The position numbers and the translations under genes are program-made. Shown piece by piece: positions 37,797 through 50,600 of a stretch of DNA of 64,000 nucleotides. Origin of the DNA: Trochalopteron elliotii (lineage: Eukaryota > Chordata > Aves > Passeriformes > Leiothrichidae). The notes under the pieces were generated by a model. That model saw only the letters and a program-made list of their open reading frames with translations, had not been told where the DNA came from and ran no database searches. The stretch is taken from positions 3,062,260-3,126,259 of the forward strand of contig JANPWX010000480.1 of assembly GCA_024734555.1 (NCBI GenBank), written 5' to 3'. Within the stretch, counting starts at the first letter, position 1. Every line of letters begins with the position of its first letter.

Positions 37797-38129
37797 CAGC
37801 CAGGCTGGAGCCCTGGGCTGCTTGTCTGAAAAAAGCCTCCTTGGAAGCCTGGCCCCTCTGATTTGGGTTTAGGACAGACAGGATTTAGGCCCCTCAGGGA
37901 TGGGGAAAGCACATTATTGATCCTGTTACCTCACAGCTGGTATCAGCACTGCATTATTTTCTAACATTGAGTCATTTTAAGTCGCCGCAGTGACACAAAC
38001 ACATTGATTAAAAATTAAAACCAATGACAGCTCTCCCACAAACAGTACTTACTGTACCATACTCATTGTATCCTGGGAGGAGAATGAGAAAATAGCAGAA
38101 GACAGAATAATTTATAGTGATAAAATGGG
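37797..38129. other. spacer between solo LTR and AFF2 3' end
   Basis: Contains no gene. In the AFF2 sense, the sequence just beyond the poly(A) signal is T-rich and GT-containing (about 38060-38125), as expected downstream of a cleavage site. Confidence 0.55.
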
Positions 38130-38147
38130 TTACATTTTCATAAAAAT

Positions 38148-38153
38148 TTTATT
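38148..38153 (-). promoter_or_regulatory. AFF2: distal poly(A) signal AATAAA
   Basis: Canonical AATAAA on the minus strand within AAAATAAAATT. Cleavage is expected 10-30 bases on, near 38130, where the minus strand becomes T- and GT-rich. Confidence 0.6.
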
Positions 38154-39043
38154 TTACTTTTTTTTTTTAAATAATTCAATGCACTGGCAGTATAATTAAT
38201 CCCTCTATGAGAGACACGAATGTACCAGTTCAACCAATATTATTTATACAGAGACATTGTGTTTAAAAACAACAAAAGTACATTTAAAATGTTTGTACAT
38301 AAAGTATTACTGTTATTTCTTTTTTTTTTTCTGAAGAAGGAACAAATGTAAACAAAATGCATAATTGTGCAACACGTTGGAAATACAAAGCAAAACAGGC
38401 AAGATACAATTTTATACATATAAAGCAAAAGAAATCAAACTTTTATAACTATACAACATTTCAGTAATTGCTTGACATTTTAACAGTTACCTTGGTCTGT
38501 ACAAAACATCTTAACTTATACTTAAAACTTTACAAGAATAACATGCTTGTTCAGAACAAAGACACCTTGTGGAATTGCAATGATTATTGATATGATACTT
38601 GCACACATGAGAAAAAAAAAGAGGCTACTTCAATAGTAAATAAAAAGTAAGAACGTAAGAACATAAGGTAAAAGGCCATTTAGTAAACCATAATCTAATT
38701 CCAATAGCTAATTAAGTTGCACTGCAATGCAGAAATTAAATCTGACTTTTGCTGGAAGACCATAAGGTCATAATGTTGCTCTATTTCCAGGAACCAGAAG
38801 AAAGCATATATAAATTTTCCTGATATTTTGGTTAATTATACATGCGCACACACACACAAAAAAGAAAAAAAAAATAGAAAAAAAAATAGTATTTGCCACA
38901 ACAGCCAGAAATGGTGGGTGAGAGAACCCACAGGCTAGACTACTCCCAACATGGTAGGGTTAAAAAATCAGGACTGCTAGGAAGAGCAAACACCCACCAA
39001 GTTTGCCAGGATTGCTTTTCCTGAACCTTAGTTGTATTTTGCC

Positions 39044-39066
39044 TTTTTTTTTTTTTTTTTTTTTTT
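39044..39066. repeat. 23-bp T homopolymer in the 3' UTR
   Basis: An uninterrupted T run, which reads as poly(A) in the AFF2 transcript. It is a possible site of internal oligo-dT priming in RNA data. Confidence 0.95.
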
Positions 39067-42000
39067 CCAAAAGACAGGAAGAAACTTGAATTGAGTCGAG
39101 CCATTCCAAAAATTCTGGGAGTACCACAGCCAAGTCAAAAGACAAACCAAAGGAGAGCTCAAAACCAAAGCAAAACATCACCAGATCTTTGTTTTTTGAT
39201 ATGAATTTGATATGAATATGAATTGTTTCCATATTCTGTGATGGTATGTCCTAGACCTTTCAAATGTGGGTTTTAAAAAAAACAGCATTTAAGATTCAGT
39301 AGAAGATATGCAATCCAGAGATGTCAAAAATACAGACAGGAATAAATTATACAATATTTTATGGAAATACAAGGACTGTCAGCTTGGATGAAATGTGCAT
39401 ACTTTTTATGTGTCCTCAAATGATATATATGGCTAAAATTAAACCCCTGATTGCAGCAACCTAACATATTCAGTGCCTGCTTCTGCAATCTGTGTGCTGA
39501 GCACCACTTCACACAGTTACTTCTGAGGACTCCAGTGGAGCAACCTGCTGACCAGGATGCTCAGGGGAAGAACAGCAGAATTGGGCCTAGATAAATATTT
39601 GCCATGACTTCTAAATGTACAGAACCCATTTGGCTTAGAGAAAGCACTTCAGCCTGCTGCAATGCCTTTGAAAGAAAGTAAGAGATTCCATCTCTAGACT
39701 GAGAGCATTTATGGCATCTTTGAATTTATTTGCCATTTTTCTATGCAAGCTAATGCTGATGCCAGTAAATATTTAACCTGGGAGGGAGTGAACTTGCAAC
39801 ATGCCTTTAGTTAAAACCAAAACATATGCCAGCCTAGGTGGCAGGCAGAAATTACCCTCCAATTTTTTTTTTAGCAGGGATTATCTGGTGCTGAATCAGA
39901 CTAGTTCAATATATGCTCAGCCTCAGTGTGCATTTATTAAGCTGCATTAGGACCTGCAGCACAGTATGAAAAGGAGAGGACTGGTTTTTCAGCTGGTGTA
40001 AATGAGCACTGCCATCCACAGAGCTACTTAGAGGCACATCAGCTGAAGCTTTGGCCCACAGTCATCAGGAACATGCAGCCATCACTCAAGTCTGTATGAA
40101 AAACTCAGCTGTGGAAGTGCAGAGTGAGGTGTAATCCACATCAGATCAAAAGTTGCTCTGTTCATCTCGTTTCTGACAATGTGTCTCCAGACTGGGTGGT
40201 CTAAAGCCATTTTATGATGTGCTTAACACTGCATAGCTTTGCAAAGTACAGTACTTCCTCACAGGCAAGGATTATGGTACATCAATCATTTCAATGGCAT
40301 GATCAGTAAAGAGGCATGATGATAAAAGCTTTGGGAGTTTATCTGCATAGAGATACACTGGCACAAAAATTAGTCTGGGCTTAGAGGGTTTGCTCCTTGG
40401 TGTGTGCATATTGGATTAACTCCACTGAAATCAGTACTCCTATACCAGTTTACACCAGCTGAGGAACTTGTGCTCTACCTCTGTTATAAATGAAACATTT
40501 GTGTTGCTATGAACTATTCAGTTCTTTCATAAATTCAAGGGTAAATGTCTCCTGCCAGTGGATCAAAGCTTCTCTGTGTCCATAAGGTTGTTATTTGTCA
40601 CTGAAGTCAATGGTGACTTCCCTGAGCAAGGGCTGAGACAACACAGGGCCTGGTCGAAGAGCAAATCTGCTTGCAGTTATACAGCTCTGGTCCAGAGACC
40701 TTGAACTACTTTCAGTGAGATGAGGGCCCAGCCAGAACAAAAATGGATGGAATTCCGTTCAATTAATTGGGTTAATGCAACTTAAGCTCTGGCCTAATAC
40801 ACATAACTCCAGTAAGGCTATGCCATTGTGGTTATCCAGCTTCTCCTTGGATAAACAGTACTCAGCAAGCTCTGTAAGACTTGCACTAATGCCACATGAC
40901 AGCAGAATTTGGTGCCATGAATTCCACCAGTTGAGCCAAGTTACTTTACATTTGCTTAGCTCAAATTTTGGTCCATTTTAGTTACTGCTGTTCAGTAAAA
41001 CAATTAAATTCACGTCAGAATCTGACCTTCCTTTGAATTCTGAGAAGAAAACAAGTAGAAATTAGGGCTATCTATACTTGAAGGGTCTTTCAGTGGTATT
41101 ACAAGAGGGTGATACACAGCTGTGAGTAAACTTATATCTAGCACAGAGAGCTTATGGGACTTGCAGATAGAAGAACTCAGTTAAAATCCAAGAACAAAGC
41201 AAGTCTCAAACAGCTGCATTGTCCACTCACATGGCTTTTTGGACTCAGTTGGAGCCCTGTAAGCATGAGTGGTTCTGTGGACATCATGATTTAAATTCCA
41301 ATTCTGTGTACAGTGGGTATTGGCTGAGTTCTGTCACTGTGTGCACAGCTTCTGTCAACCTGACTGGCATTTCAGACACAGTGCAAGTACAAGTGAGTGC
41401 TCAAATCCCAGCCCACCTGCAGCTGTGGAGGGCCAGGAGCTGAAAGCACTGCAGAGCCACAGCTCTGCTCACCCAGGCTGTGGGGCTGGGGTCCCTCAGT
41501 CCTCTTGGGCACAGCACTGCTCCCCCAGGACACGGACAGGGCTTTGTGGGGATTCACACCACACAGACCTGCAGTGGTCCAACACCCAGGGCAGGCTGAG
41601 GGCTCTGTGTGGCTCCACAGCCTGTGGGAGGCAACATCAGGTCACACAATGCTGCCCAAGGTGGGCCTTTGGGCTTGGTCCTTGCTTCTGTTGTAAAAAT
41701 AAACTAAAAATTATGGTTTAACTGGATGGTGACTTCAGGGTAGTGACAAGAGCTACCTCTCTGTGACATGAGGTGGCACTCTGAGGTGGATTGAGGAACT
41801 GGACGAGGTGGTGCTATATTCTGATTTTACAGGGTACCATGGTATGGGTATTATTTTGCAGGACACATCAACAGTAATAAGTTCCCTTTCCCAAGAAGCA
41901 CACACAGCTTAAATTCACCATGTCAGACCACAGCAGCTTGCCCCACTTCCTTTAAACCACTCTTGACGTTTTTACCATTGCCTAATATGATTACAGTGCC

Positions 42001-45000
42001 AGTGAGCTGCCTGACATGTCACTACATACCCTGTGGTTCTGGGAACAGCTTTTCATCACAGCATTTCTGCTGCAGTGCCTCCTGATGAGGCCAGGTTTGA
42101 TTCTCACCTGACACCAGTTTTATGCAGTAACTCATCTGCACCTGAATCTGCTCCCATCCCTCTCTATGGAGCCACGTCCTCCCCTGAGCTGAACACAAGA
42201 TCTGAAGACGATCTCTCCTGACTTCAGCAGCCACCACAAGAGGTTTAAACTGGTGTGAGATGATCAGAAGCACTGATCTTGGAAGACAAAACATCTCTGA
42301 AACAAAATGGCTTAAGGAAAGCTACCAAGCCCATCAGAAAGGCAGGTCTGACAAGGGTAATGGGGACAAGACAACTCTCCAAGCCAGGCAGGAACGTTTT
42401 GCATTCAGTGGCAGAGATGTTTCAGTAATGAAGGAGACCCTAATAGCTTTTAGCCTATGAATTTAGGCTAAATGTCAAGTGATATAACCAAAATATGCCC
42501 CTATACAGACATATCTCACTAGACAACAGAGAATATGCATTGGTGTGCTCTGGTTGTATCATGGAAGTTCAGGAGGATTTTTGGAAAACTGAGGAATTGA
42601 GCTCTCCCAACATTAAGACTTATTTATATTTATAAAGTAGCATGTAAAGTAAAGCTGGAAGATGTCACAAGGACAGCAGATTAATTCCCCATCTTCATCC
42701 CCTTTCCCTCACTCCCAGTGCATTCAGGTGAGGTCAGGGAGATGCTGAGAGGGAAAGGCCCTTTGCAAAGACCCCTTGGTCTGCAGCCTGCCTGCAGTTG
42801 GGACACTTCTACACTTGATTCAGAACAACAACTTAATTTTCTTTGGTGACTTGTTAAATATTTTTGTCTTTCTTAACACTTCAAGACACTGGTCTACAGC
42901 AAATGAGTTAACCTGAAAAACAGCACATTCAGTTGACACAGCACATTCAGTTCTTACACTGACCACAGGGACCACAGGACTAAAATGACAGAGTTGTTGC
43001 TACTTTCTGCCACACCTTCGTTGTCTGCAAGAGGCAGGAGATGCAAACAGGACTGTGCACAAACTACAGAGGAACACTTGAATAATGCCACTATCACTAG
43101 CAGTGGTAGGAGTGTTTTCTGTTTACAGCTACCACATCTTTTCTCCTGTGCTATGGAGTAATGAACAGGGACTTTCTGCTGCAAATCCACACATAAATCC
43201 ACACAGATGTGTACACACACTCACACTCATGGGCTTGCTTCAACGCTGCATGGGGTTTCTCCTGAACTCCAAGTAATGAAATGTGTCAATACTTAAGTCA
43301 GAATTCTTACCAGCCCCATTTTTTTATCTGTTAATTTACACTTACAAAACAAATTATTGGATTTAGACAGCATTAAATGCTGATAAAAACTCACCGAAAC
43401 AGTTTTTTTACAAAGTACCTGAAAACATCAGTGAATTTAAACTGTCATAATAGAAGAACATAATAAAACCTGTGAAATTAAAAAAAAAAATTAAATTCCA
43501 GATTCAGCTGGCTTATTTTGTTTCTTTAGGAGAAGGATCTCAAATTCTGTTTTTTAAAATCCCCCACATAACTATCAACAGATCTGTCTCTACCTTTCAA
43601 AGGAGATAATTTATAAATGAGGCAATCCATTCACAGAGAGAATATTTAAATAACTAAGAGTCCAAAGACCATGTAAGAAAAGGTGAAATTAAGCTACAAG
43701 ACCATGAAAGTTGCCACCAACACTGTCACAAAAAGGCTTTCCCTCTGCTCCCTGCTCTACAGCACCCAACACATGGCTGGAGATGTTCACTGCACTCAGA
43801 GCTGGATATTCTGCCTGCACATTTTCAAATACTTATGACCTGCTACAGCCCTGGAAGTGGAGGTTAAGTGCTATGTAAATGCCTCTCTTGAGCATTTAGG
43901 GCTTTGCTGCCCTTGGGCCTTGCACCCCAAATGCCTGAGTTCAGCCCTTTACAAGCCTGTTTCCTTCACTGCTGAACTCTTGATATTGCTCCAAACCTTC
44001 TCAGGCATGGGTCACAAATGACAGTCTTGTCAGTTCTGGCAGTGTTTTACAAAGCTTGGTGTCCTTCTTAAATCCAGCTACAAAAGTCAAGAGATTACAT
44101 CACTGTTCCAGTTTATCACTATTAAAAAAACAAATGTGTCAGTTCCAGCCCTTGGCATGCTTGTACAATGCCTGAAAATGTGTCATGAAATCAGTCCCAA
44201 AGCTCAGCATCCAGAAGGCAGTACAAGAACCAGAGTTTATTAAAAAAAAAAAAAAAAACACAAAAAAACAAACCAAAACCAGATCACAATTTTAAGCCAA
44301 TCTTGTAATTTTGGTGCTTGGTTCATGAGTTTGAAAGCCTGAATTAGGCAGTTTTAAGTGCAGACATTGCAAATGCCCAAGCACAGACACACTTCTTCCC
44401 CATGGATTGAAACAAACAATCTCATTTGATTAGCTCTGCTGGAAGTAATATTTTAAGGGGTAAAATGATTCCACGAAGATGACATGTTGGCAATTGAAAT
44501 GAGATTAATATAGTGCCTGTAAAAGTGCAATAATCCTTAATAACTAACCCAAAAGAAGCATCATCCCCAGGGATAAGACAATAATTTACTCTCCATATTT
44601 AATTTGTTTCTAAGCCGCTTTTGAAACAAGACTGCTAAATAATAAGTCAGCTTGTGATCCTAGACTTGACTTATTATCATCGTGCCATTGATTCAGCATA
44701 CATTTCAACCTAAGTCACAGGATACAAAATCAGGAGGGCTAATTCCTTAAGCTGTTTAGGCAAAAGACTGTGAACACGGGGTAAATTTAGAGATAGGAGC
44801 CTGTTTACCACAAGCAACAGGGGAAAGATAATACATGGTGATCACTGAGTGACTGCAGCAAACTCTGACGAGTCCTGTGTCTGAAGACTGTCTTTCAAGA
44901 CATCACTGTCCCTTGTAAATGCATGGAAGTCTTGGATTTCAATCTACATTAAAGGAGAAAGTGATGACAATGCACTTAATTAGACTGAATAGTTACTTGC

Positions 45001-45748
45001 AAAAAGAATGGAAAACTCTGGCTTATGACAAAACCAGCCCAACTTTACTTCATCTCAAGTACCCGACCTGTTAAAAAAAATTATTTCAAATGTTTCATTT
45101 TCTTTTCCTTGAAAAAACCCTCGACCACCACCATTCATCTACATTTCTGAATAGTTCTCACTGCCATGGCTTTATTCATTAGCTGCTGGGGCCAGAGTTG
45201 GCGTGACCAATGTGTCAGATTCAGGTTTCAGCCGTGTTACTGAAACCCTCAGAGAACAGATAAGGGTGAATCAACCACTTCAGGAACAGGAATGTGCAGA
45301 TAATACAGGATGTGCACGTTCTGCAAATGTCCTTTTGCAGAAAACCCTACACTGGATAATTTCTCTAATGATGCACGTTGGCAATGTTTACAATACAATC
45401 TTGTGGAACAAAATGTTAGGAATGATTGATTTGTAAGGAAAGGCAGTACTGCAGGGAGCTAATATGCAACAGCTACAGAAATGTTTGCCTTAAATGTGCA
45501 CTAGGAAGAGTCCTTAAACTGCTCTTATTGCAAATATCCAAGGCCTGCTCTAAAAACCTTAACAGCCTGAACCTTTTAAATGCAAATTTGCCCTATTTAT
45601 CTGGTCACAACCCAGTGAGTAGAATCCAATAACTCACCGGATTAAAGAATACACAGGTTTATATAGCAGAAGGTAATTGCAATTAACTAACATCTGGATG
45701 GCATTTAATACACATATTGTATTATTTCAATGAGATGAGACAGAATAA

Positions 45749-45756
45749 TATTTACA
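45749..45756 (-). promoter_or_regulatory. AFF2: candidate Pumilio binding site in 3' UTR
   Basis: The minus strand reads TGTAAATA, an exact match to the Pumilio consensus TGTANATA, in AT-rich UTR sequence. A match of this length is expected by chance in 9 kb, so function is only a possibility. Confidence 0.3.
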
Positions 45757-47298
45757 TTGCTATGAGCATTTTCTGTTTACAGAAATGGAATTTACAGTTC
45801 AGTAAGGTATGCAGGCATTATATCAAGAATGAGATGAGACCATTTAAAGTCTTGTGAATTATTGATATAAATTCATTTTGTTTTGTTTCATGCACCAGCG
45901 CTTCTTGCAGTGGCACCAGAAGAGCACTGCAGTTTATAACAGGGGGAAAAGAAATAAGAGGAAAGAGCAAATGTGAAATGGTGCAATTTATTCACAATTG
46001 CTTTGAAATTCTATCTGAATTGTCTCATTATTATTCACGCATTAGAGGCATGGTCCAAAACATGACAGCATGGGTAAACAGATGCAGAGCTTGGAAAAAA
46101 GGTAATCTGACTGAAGTATTCATGGCCATTATTAAACAAATGTTATATTGCTTTTGGGTAAATCTGGTGATTTTATTTAATTTGACATTGTTTTCAAGAT
46201 AGCAAGATAATACTGTTGGTTTCTAATGCTCTGAAATGAACAAAACAGGTGAAAAATTGATGACACATGGAATTATAATGTTTCAAGAGTAGCTGGTTAG
46301 TTAAACTTCTAGATAGTTCATGAAGAATCTGCATACACTTATTAATGGACTTCTACATACAATATCAATGCTTAGAGTGCAGCAGTCCTGTTAAAATCTG
46401 CTTTCAGTGAGTCACTATGCAAGGAGAGATTGTTCTATGAAGAAAAATCTTGGATAAGTATTTGTTTGAGACTAAACAGTAAAACAGAAAGAAAATTCAC
46501 AGATTGAGTATAGGAATGGTAGATAAGACTAAGAAAGCTAATATTTTGAAACTGCCTAAAAACTGCAATAAATTCTGCTGCCTACTGAAATTATTAAGCC
46601 AACAATAAACAGGAAGAATGGAATATCAAAACCTCATTGCATAGTGTGTCATCATTCTTTAATGAGGCATTCCTTCAACCTTTTACCTCTTAACACCTTT
46701 GGTGATCTTACATAATGTACCTGTAAGATATTCAACGTTCTCTTTTAGAGATTAAACCTATAGGAAGTATGAAATCTTAGGAATGTACTGAGTCAGGTAA
46801 TGATGCCAGAATTAAGCGTCGAAAAGCTTGGTTCAGGTTCAGAAGATGATTTTGAATGAATAGCTATAACTTCTACTAATTTATTTCAGAAGGGACTTCT
46901 CATATATACCCTCAAATATTTAAGACGCTTTGTACTATTTCTCAGGAATCCATATCTTCTCAAAGTGCTTTTTTTTTGTTTTCACTTGAAGGCAGCATGG
47001 ACTTAAAACAATACTGCAGGGAATGTACCGTTCCATAAAGCACATAAGGATGGCAGGATCCAGGAGACACAAGGCATAGAAAATTGTCAAAAATGATTAG
47101 ATGGTACAACACATACTGCTCTTGAGTCGCAAGTTTCATTTACGGTGACTTCTACTTCCGATAGATAGGGTATTAAAAAAGGCAATAAAAATGAAGTTAC
47201 ATGGATAAACTTCCAAAAATGAGTGGAGTTCCACCAGTGATCGTCTCTGCGCTGGTAGAGGTAGAAGGATGGGGATGTCATGAGCAGGGCAGCAGTCA

Positions 47299-47420
47299 CT
47301 ACAACAAATGAGCCTCGATGCGGAGCCAGTGGAGTCCCTGGCGAACGTAACGAACCAGATTGGTCATACTGCTGTGTTGTGTTAAGGGTCCCATCACTGA
47401 GTCCAGGTCTACAAAGAACT
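47299..47420 (-). CDS. AFF2: AFF2 last coding exon (end of C-terminal homology domain)
   Basis: The exon follows acceptor TTGCAG and starts with the last two bases of a split Glu codon. It encodes 39 further residues and a TAG stop at 47299-47301, with TGA immediately after. The reading contains [18 protein letters not shown] and [14 protein letters not shown], the hallmark end of AF4/FMR2 family proteins, whose C-terminal homology domain mediates dimerisation within elongation-complex scaffolds. The terminal IEAHLL differs from the ends I associate with AFF1, AFF3 and AFF4, so AFF2 is favoured. The phase joins exactly to the exon at 52872-53086. The same exon carries the long 3' UTR. An old LTR fragment lies 58 bp upstream of the acceptor. 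Confidence 0.93.
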
Positions 47421-47477
47421 CTGCAACACACAAGAAGCAATTGTTTCAGGCAGTGGCACAGAAATAGAGGTATTACC

Positions 47478-47614
47478 ATGATTTCCCACCCCTGTGCTGT
47501 GACACAATCTCGGGAGCCTGTTCCAAAGGTCTCAAGTCAAATGTGGTGCCTGCCTGAGGGTCAGCACCCCTCAGCCAAGAAAGCCTGAATTTTTCAGCCT
47601 CCAGGGTTCCAACA
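47478..47614 (-). mobile_element. LTR 5' fragment, same family as 20174-20729
   Basis: The minus strand starts TGTTGGAACCCTGG and tracks the first ~140 bases of the LTR at 20174-20729 at roughly 70% identity. It passes through shared GACTTGAG/GACCTGAG and ACAGCAC blocks, then loses similarity. The rest of the LTR is absent. Its inner end lies 58 bp from the AFF2 terminal-exon acceptor, so it overlaps or adjoins the likely branch-point region. Confidence 0.65.
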
Positions 47615-50600
47615 AGGAGCAGCACAGTGTAATTCAGTGAGTTCTAAAGACAGTTGTGAACATGAGCACATGGTCCCTAAGAAAGAATTTAAACAACAAC
47701 AATATATTGTAACAAACCAAATCAGATTATCCACGCTGGAAGTCTACCACAGGATGGTATGAGTGGTTGCCAGTAGTCTTCCTTTAACTCTGATGATCTG
47801 CACTGTCAGTTTTTTGAGATTAGGTTTGGCTGACTGTATGATTTAAATATCTGGCAATGAAATCTTGCATTGCTTTTCCATGCTGTACTCTTTCCCAGAC
47901 ATGAAGGGCTAGACTGGATCTTTCCAGACTAGAAGACCTCTCTTGCTCTTTGCCCCACTCTCTAATTTCTGCTACTGACACTTGCAGCAGTTTTGGCCCT
48001 CTGCTGATCCTGCTGCAGCTGGAAGCCCAGAGGATGAGTGTGGGATGGGAGCATGGGAGGAAGAGGAGAGAGACAACACAGCAGGAAAATAACACCTCAG
48101 AGACGGGAACCTCTGAGGGGGAAGAATCCCAACCCCGGGATTCCTTGTCGGGAAGGGTTAACAGGAGGTCACTAAACAGAGAGCCCCAGTTAGGAAGGAC
48201 ACACCAGTTTACTTTATGTCATGTGTTAGATGCTCTCTGGGTGAAAGACTAATCCTGTTAGGGCCAACAGACCTTTCCTAATTGCTGTCAATGGAGAACT
48301 GAATTGTGTTCTGTATTCTCCCACAGTTCTTTATGCTGGCTGGGGCACAGGCATTCCCACATACACAACACTTACACTATATTTAGGCAAGTGGGAACCT
48401 GCTCTCAGTTAAAGCCCCTCAGAGCTCAGATAACAACCAACAATCACAGTAAGGAATGGCTGAGCCCTCACATTCTCACCCTGTCTGCAATCCAGTGCAC
48501 TGAGCCAGCCAGCTCTGCCTTGGCTGCACTTCAGGAGAGCAGATGCCGGGTACAAAATCATTATCAGTACTTTCTTCAGCGAGTAAGTGCTGCTTTGAGG
48601 TCTTCTATCCAAGTATTGACAGCCTGACCCTGGTCAGCTTGGGAGCTACAGCAGTATCAGAGCACAAAGTGATTTGGCTGGAGGCATAATGAGAGCTCAG
48701 GGCTAGCACCAGAGCTGTTCAGATGCTGCAGCCAGCAGCTACTTTTAATCTTCCTTTCTCTGTCTTTCATTTCCCTCCTCCAGTGTAAAATCAATACATT
48801 TTGAAATGAAATAATGCACTATCCTGCTTGCATTCTAGAGATCTCATTCTAGGCTCAAATAAACAATAATTGCTTTAAACACTGAGAATTCACCTTAAAG
48901 CCTAATTTCAGGTTAAGATTTCTTGAAAAAGCTACAAGCACTGAAGCCACTTAATAAATTTATGTGTGAGAGAACAGGTCTTGCTCCCTACAGAGCTGAT
49001 AGTTTGTTACTGTAGGAAAGAAGTCCTGCTTTCTTCAGAAGCAAAAAAAAAGGATCTGATCTTGTAAAGTCAGTGGAGAGTTTGATGTTTTAGATGGTGA
49101 ACAGCACCACTTTAGGTGATCCAACACAAACCATCCCATGGGCTTTGGGAAATCTGCAGTTTAGTTTGGCCTGCTACAGACGCAGATTCATGCCAAACTC
49201 CATCTATTCTCCCCACACTCTCAACTCTGTGGACCAGGGGAAATTCCACCAGAGGTACATGGCAGTATGTTCCTGCCTTCCCTTTCAAACCAGATCAGCT
49301 TGGCAGGTCACAGTTCTGCTGTTCTCCCTCTTGCTATGCATTTTTATTTTAATGGCACATCTTTTGTCAGGCTGACAAAGAAAGGCTTCTGTCTGCTGCT
49401 CTGAGCCAGCTGGACATGAGTCAAGTTCAAACTGGGAGAGTGCAGGCAGACTCAGAGGAGCACAAAACCCAAGCTGACAGCCGTGGACAAGGGGCGGCTG
49501 CACAGCTCCTACAACGTGGAGGAAATTTCTTGTGACTGCATGGGCATGACCTAAGAAACATTCATGACAGCAGGAAGACCCAGAGGTAATTGCTCTGAGG
49601 CCACAGTTTTATCTGCCCATCTCAGGACAGATCATCAAGGACATATTCTTATGCAAGACACACCCTGTGATTCAGAAGACAACAGAAACGATCAGAGCTG
49701 ACCACAGAAACCCACAAAAGTGACTGAAGCTGATTGGGTTTTTTTTTAAAGTAATTAAATTTTTATCTTATCATGGTTTCTTTGCAGGTTTGTGGGGTTT
49801 TTTTTGGTTTTGACATCATTCTTATTTCAATGGGAGGGGGGGAAATCTCATATTTTATAATGAACTGACTGCCCAAGCTCCTGAGGGAGAGGCCAAATGA
49901 TGGCTTGGGACTCACAGCAGAGTCTGGGGTTTGCTCTGTCCTGTTTGCTGTCACGGGGCAGTTTGGAACCCCCAGCCCACAGGCCAGAGCTAAGGCAGCT
50001 GGCAAAGGTGGACTGAAGATCACTACAGAGAGCGGGGTGAGTCTTGTTCCAGCCAACTAGATAAAGGTGCTTTGAATAATTTGAGAGGTGCAGATGACAT
50101 CTACTATAACAATTACAGCCAGTTTTCATGAAACACTTCTAACATTTCTCACATCAAAGTGTCTTGAATACATCCTTTTTTTAAAGAGAATCCCTCATGT
50201 GGTATGATGAAGACCTGTGGAGTACTACAACAGTTCTCACACACTTTTTGCTACACCATGAATTTTTCAAGTTGCGATTTGTGTTTAAGCATGCAACTTT
50301 AAATCAAGTACTTAATTAAAAATGAGGTATCTTTCCAGAAAATACATAAAGGCACTCATGCTATAGCATGTAGGAAACTCTGATCTCTCTCCAATGGTTT
50401 ATAATACTTAAATCAAATTTGAAGTAACATGAACTTTGCGTTCCCTGTAATGTGTCTGCAGGTTGTGAAACAAGATATGAAAGAACAGGTCACAACCTTA
50501 AATGTCTTGCTCATGTGAGAAACCCTTATTCATGCATCCAGCCCCAGTAAAGTCAGAGGGACTGCTCATCTGAATAAAGAGTATTCCTATATGGCTTTGC

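Larger units (their letters stand above)
38130..47298 (-). other. AFF2: AFF2 3' untranslated region
   Basis: About 9.2 kb runs from the stop codon to the distal poly(A) signal with no intron signal needed, no coding frame, and no recognised CR1 or LTR insertion, unlike the flanks. This is consistent with selection for an intact untranslated region. AFF2 is known for a very long 3' UTR, which supports both the extent and the paralogue call. Several AATAAA signals in transcript sense could give shorter forms: 46880-46885, 45987-45992, 45171-45176, 44236-44241 and 39933-39938. Homopolymer runs occur at 44242-44258 and 39044-39066, and a Pumilio-type site at 45749-45756. The 3' end is predicted, not observed. 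Confidence 0.65.

Noticed and set aside
41400..41700. GC-rich patch in the AFF2 3' UTR with overlapping plus-strand frames
   Set aside because: Frames overlap on both strands as expected from composition, with no splice sites or protein similarity. It was treated as UTR.
47087..47479. 130-codon minus-strand open frame over the last AFF2 exon
   Set aside because: It is a different reading frame from the one that joins to the upstream exons, whose product matches the AF4/FMR2 family.
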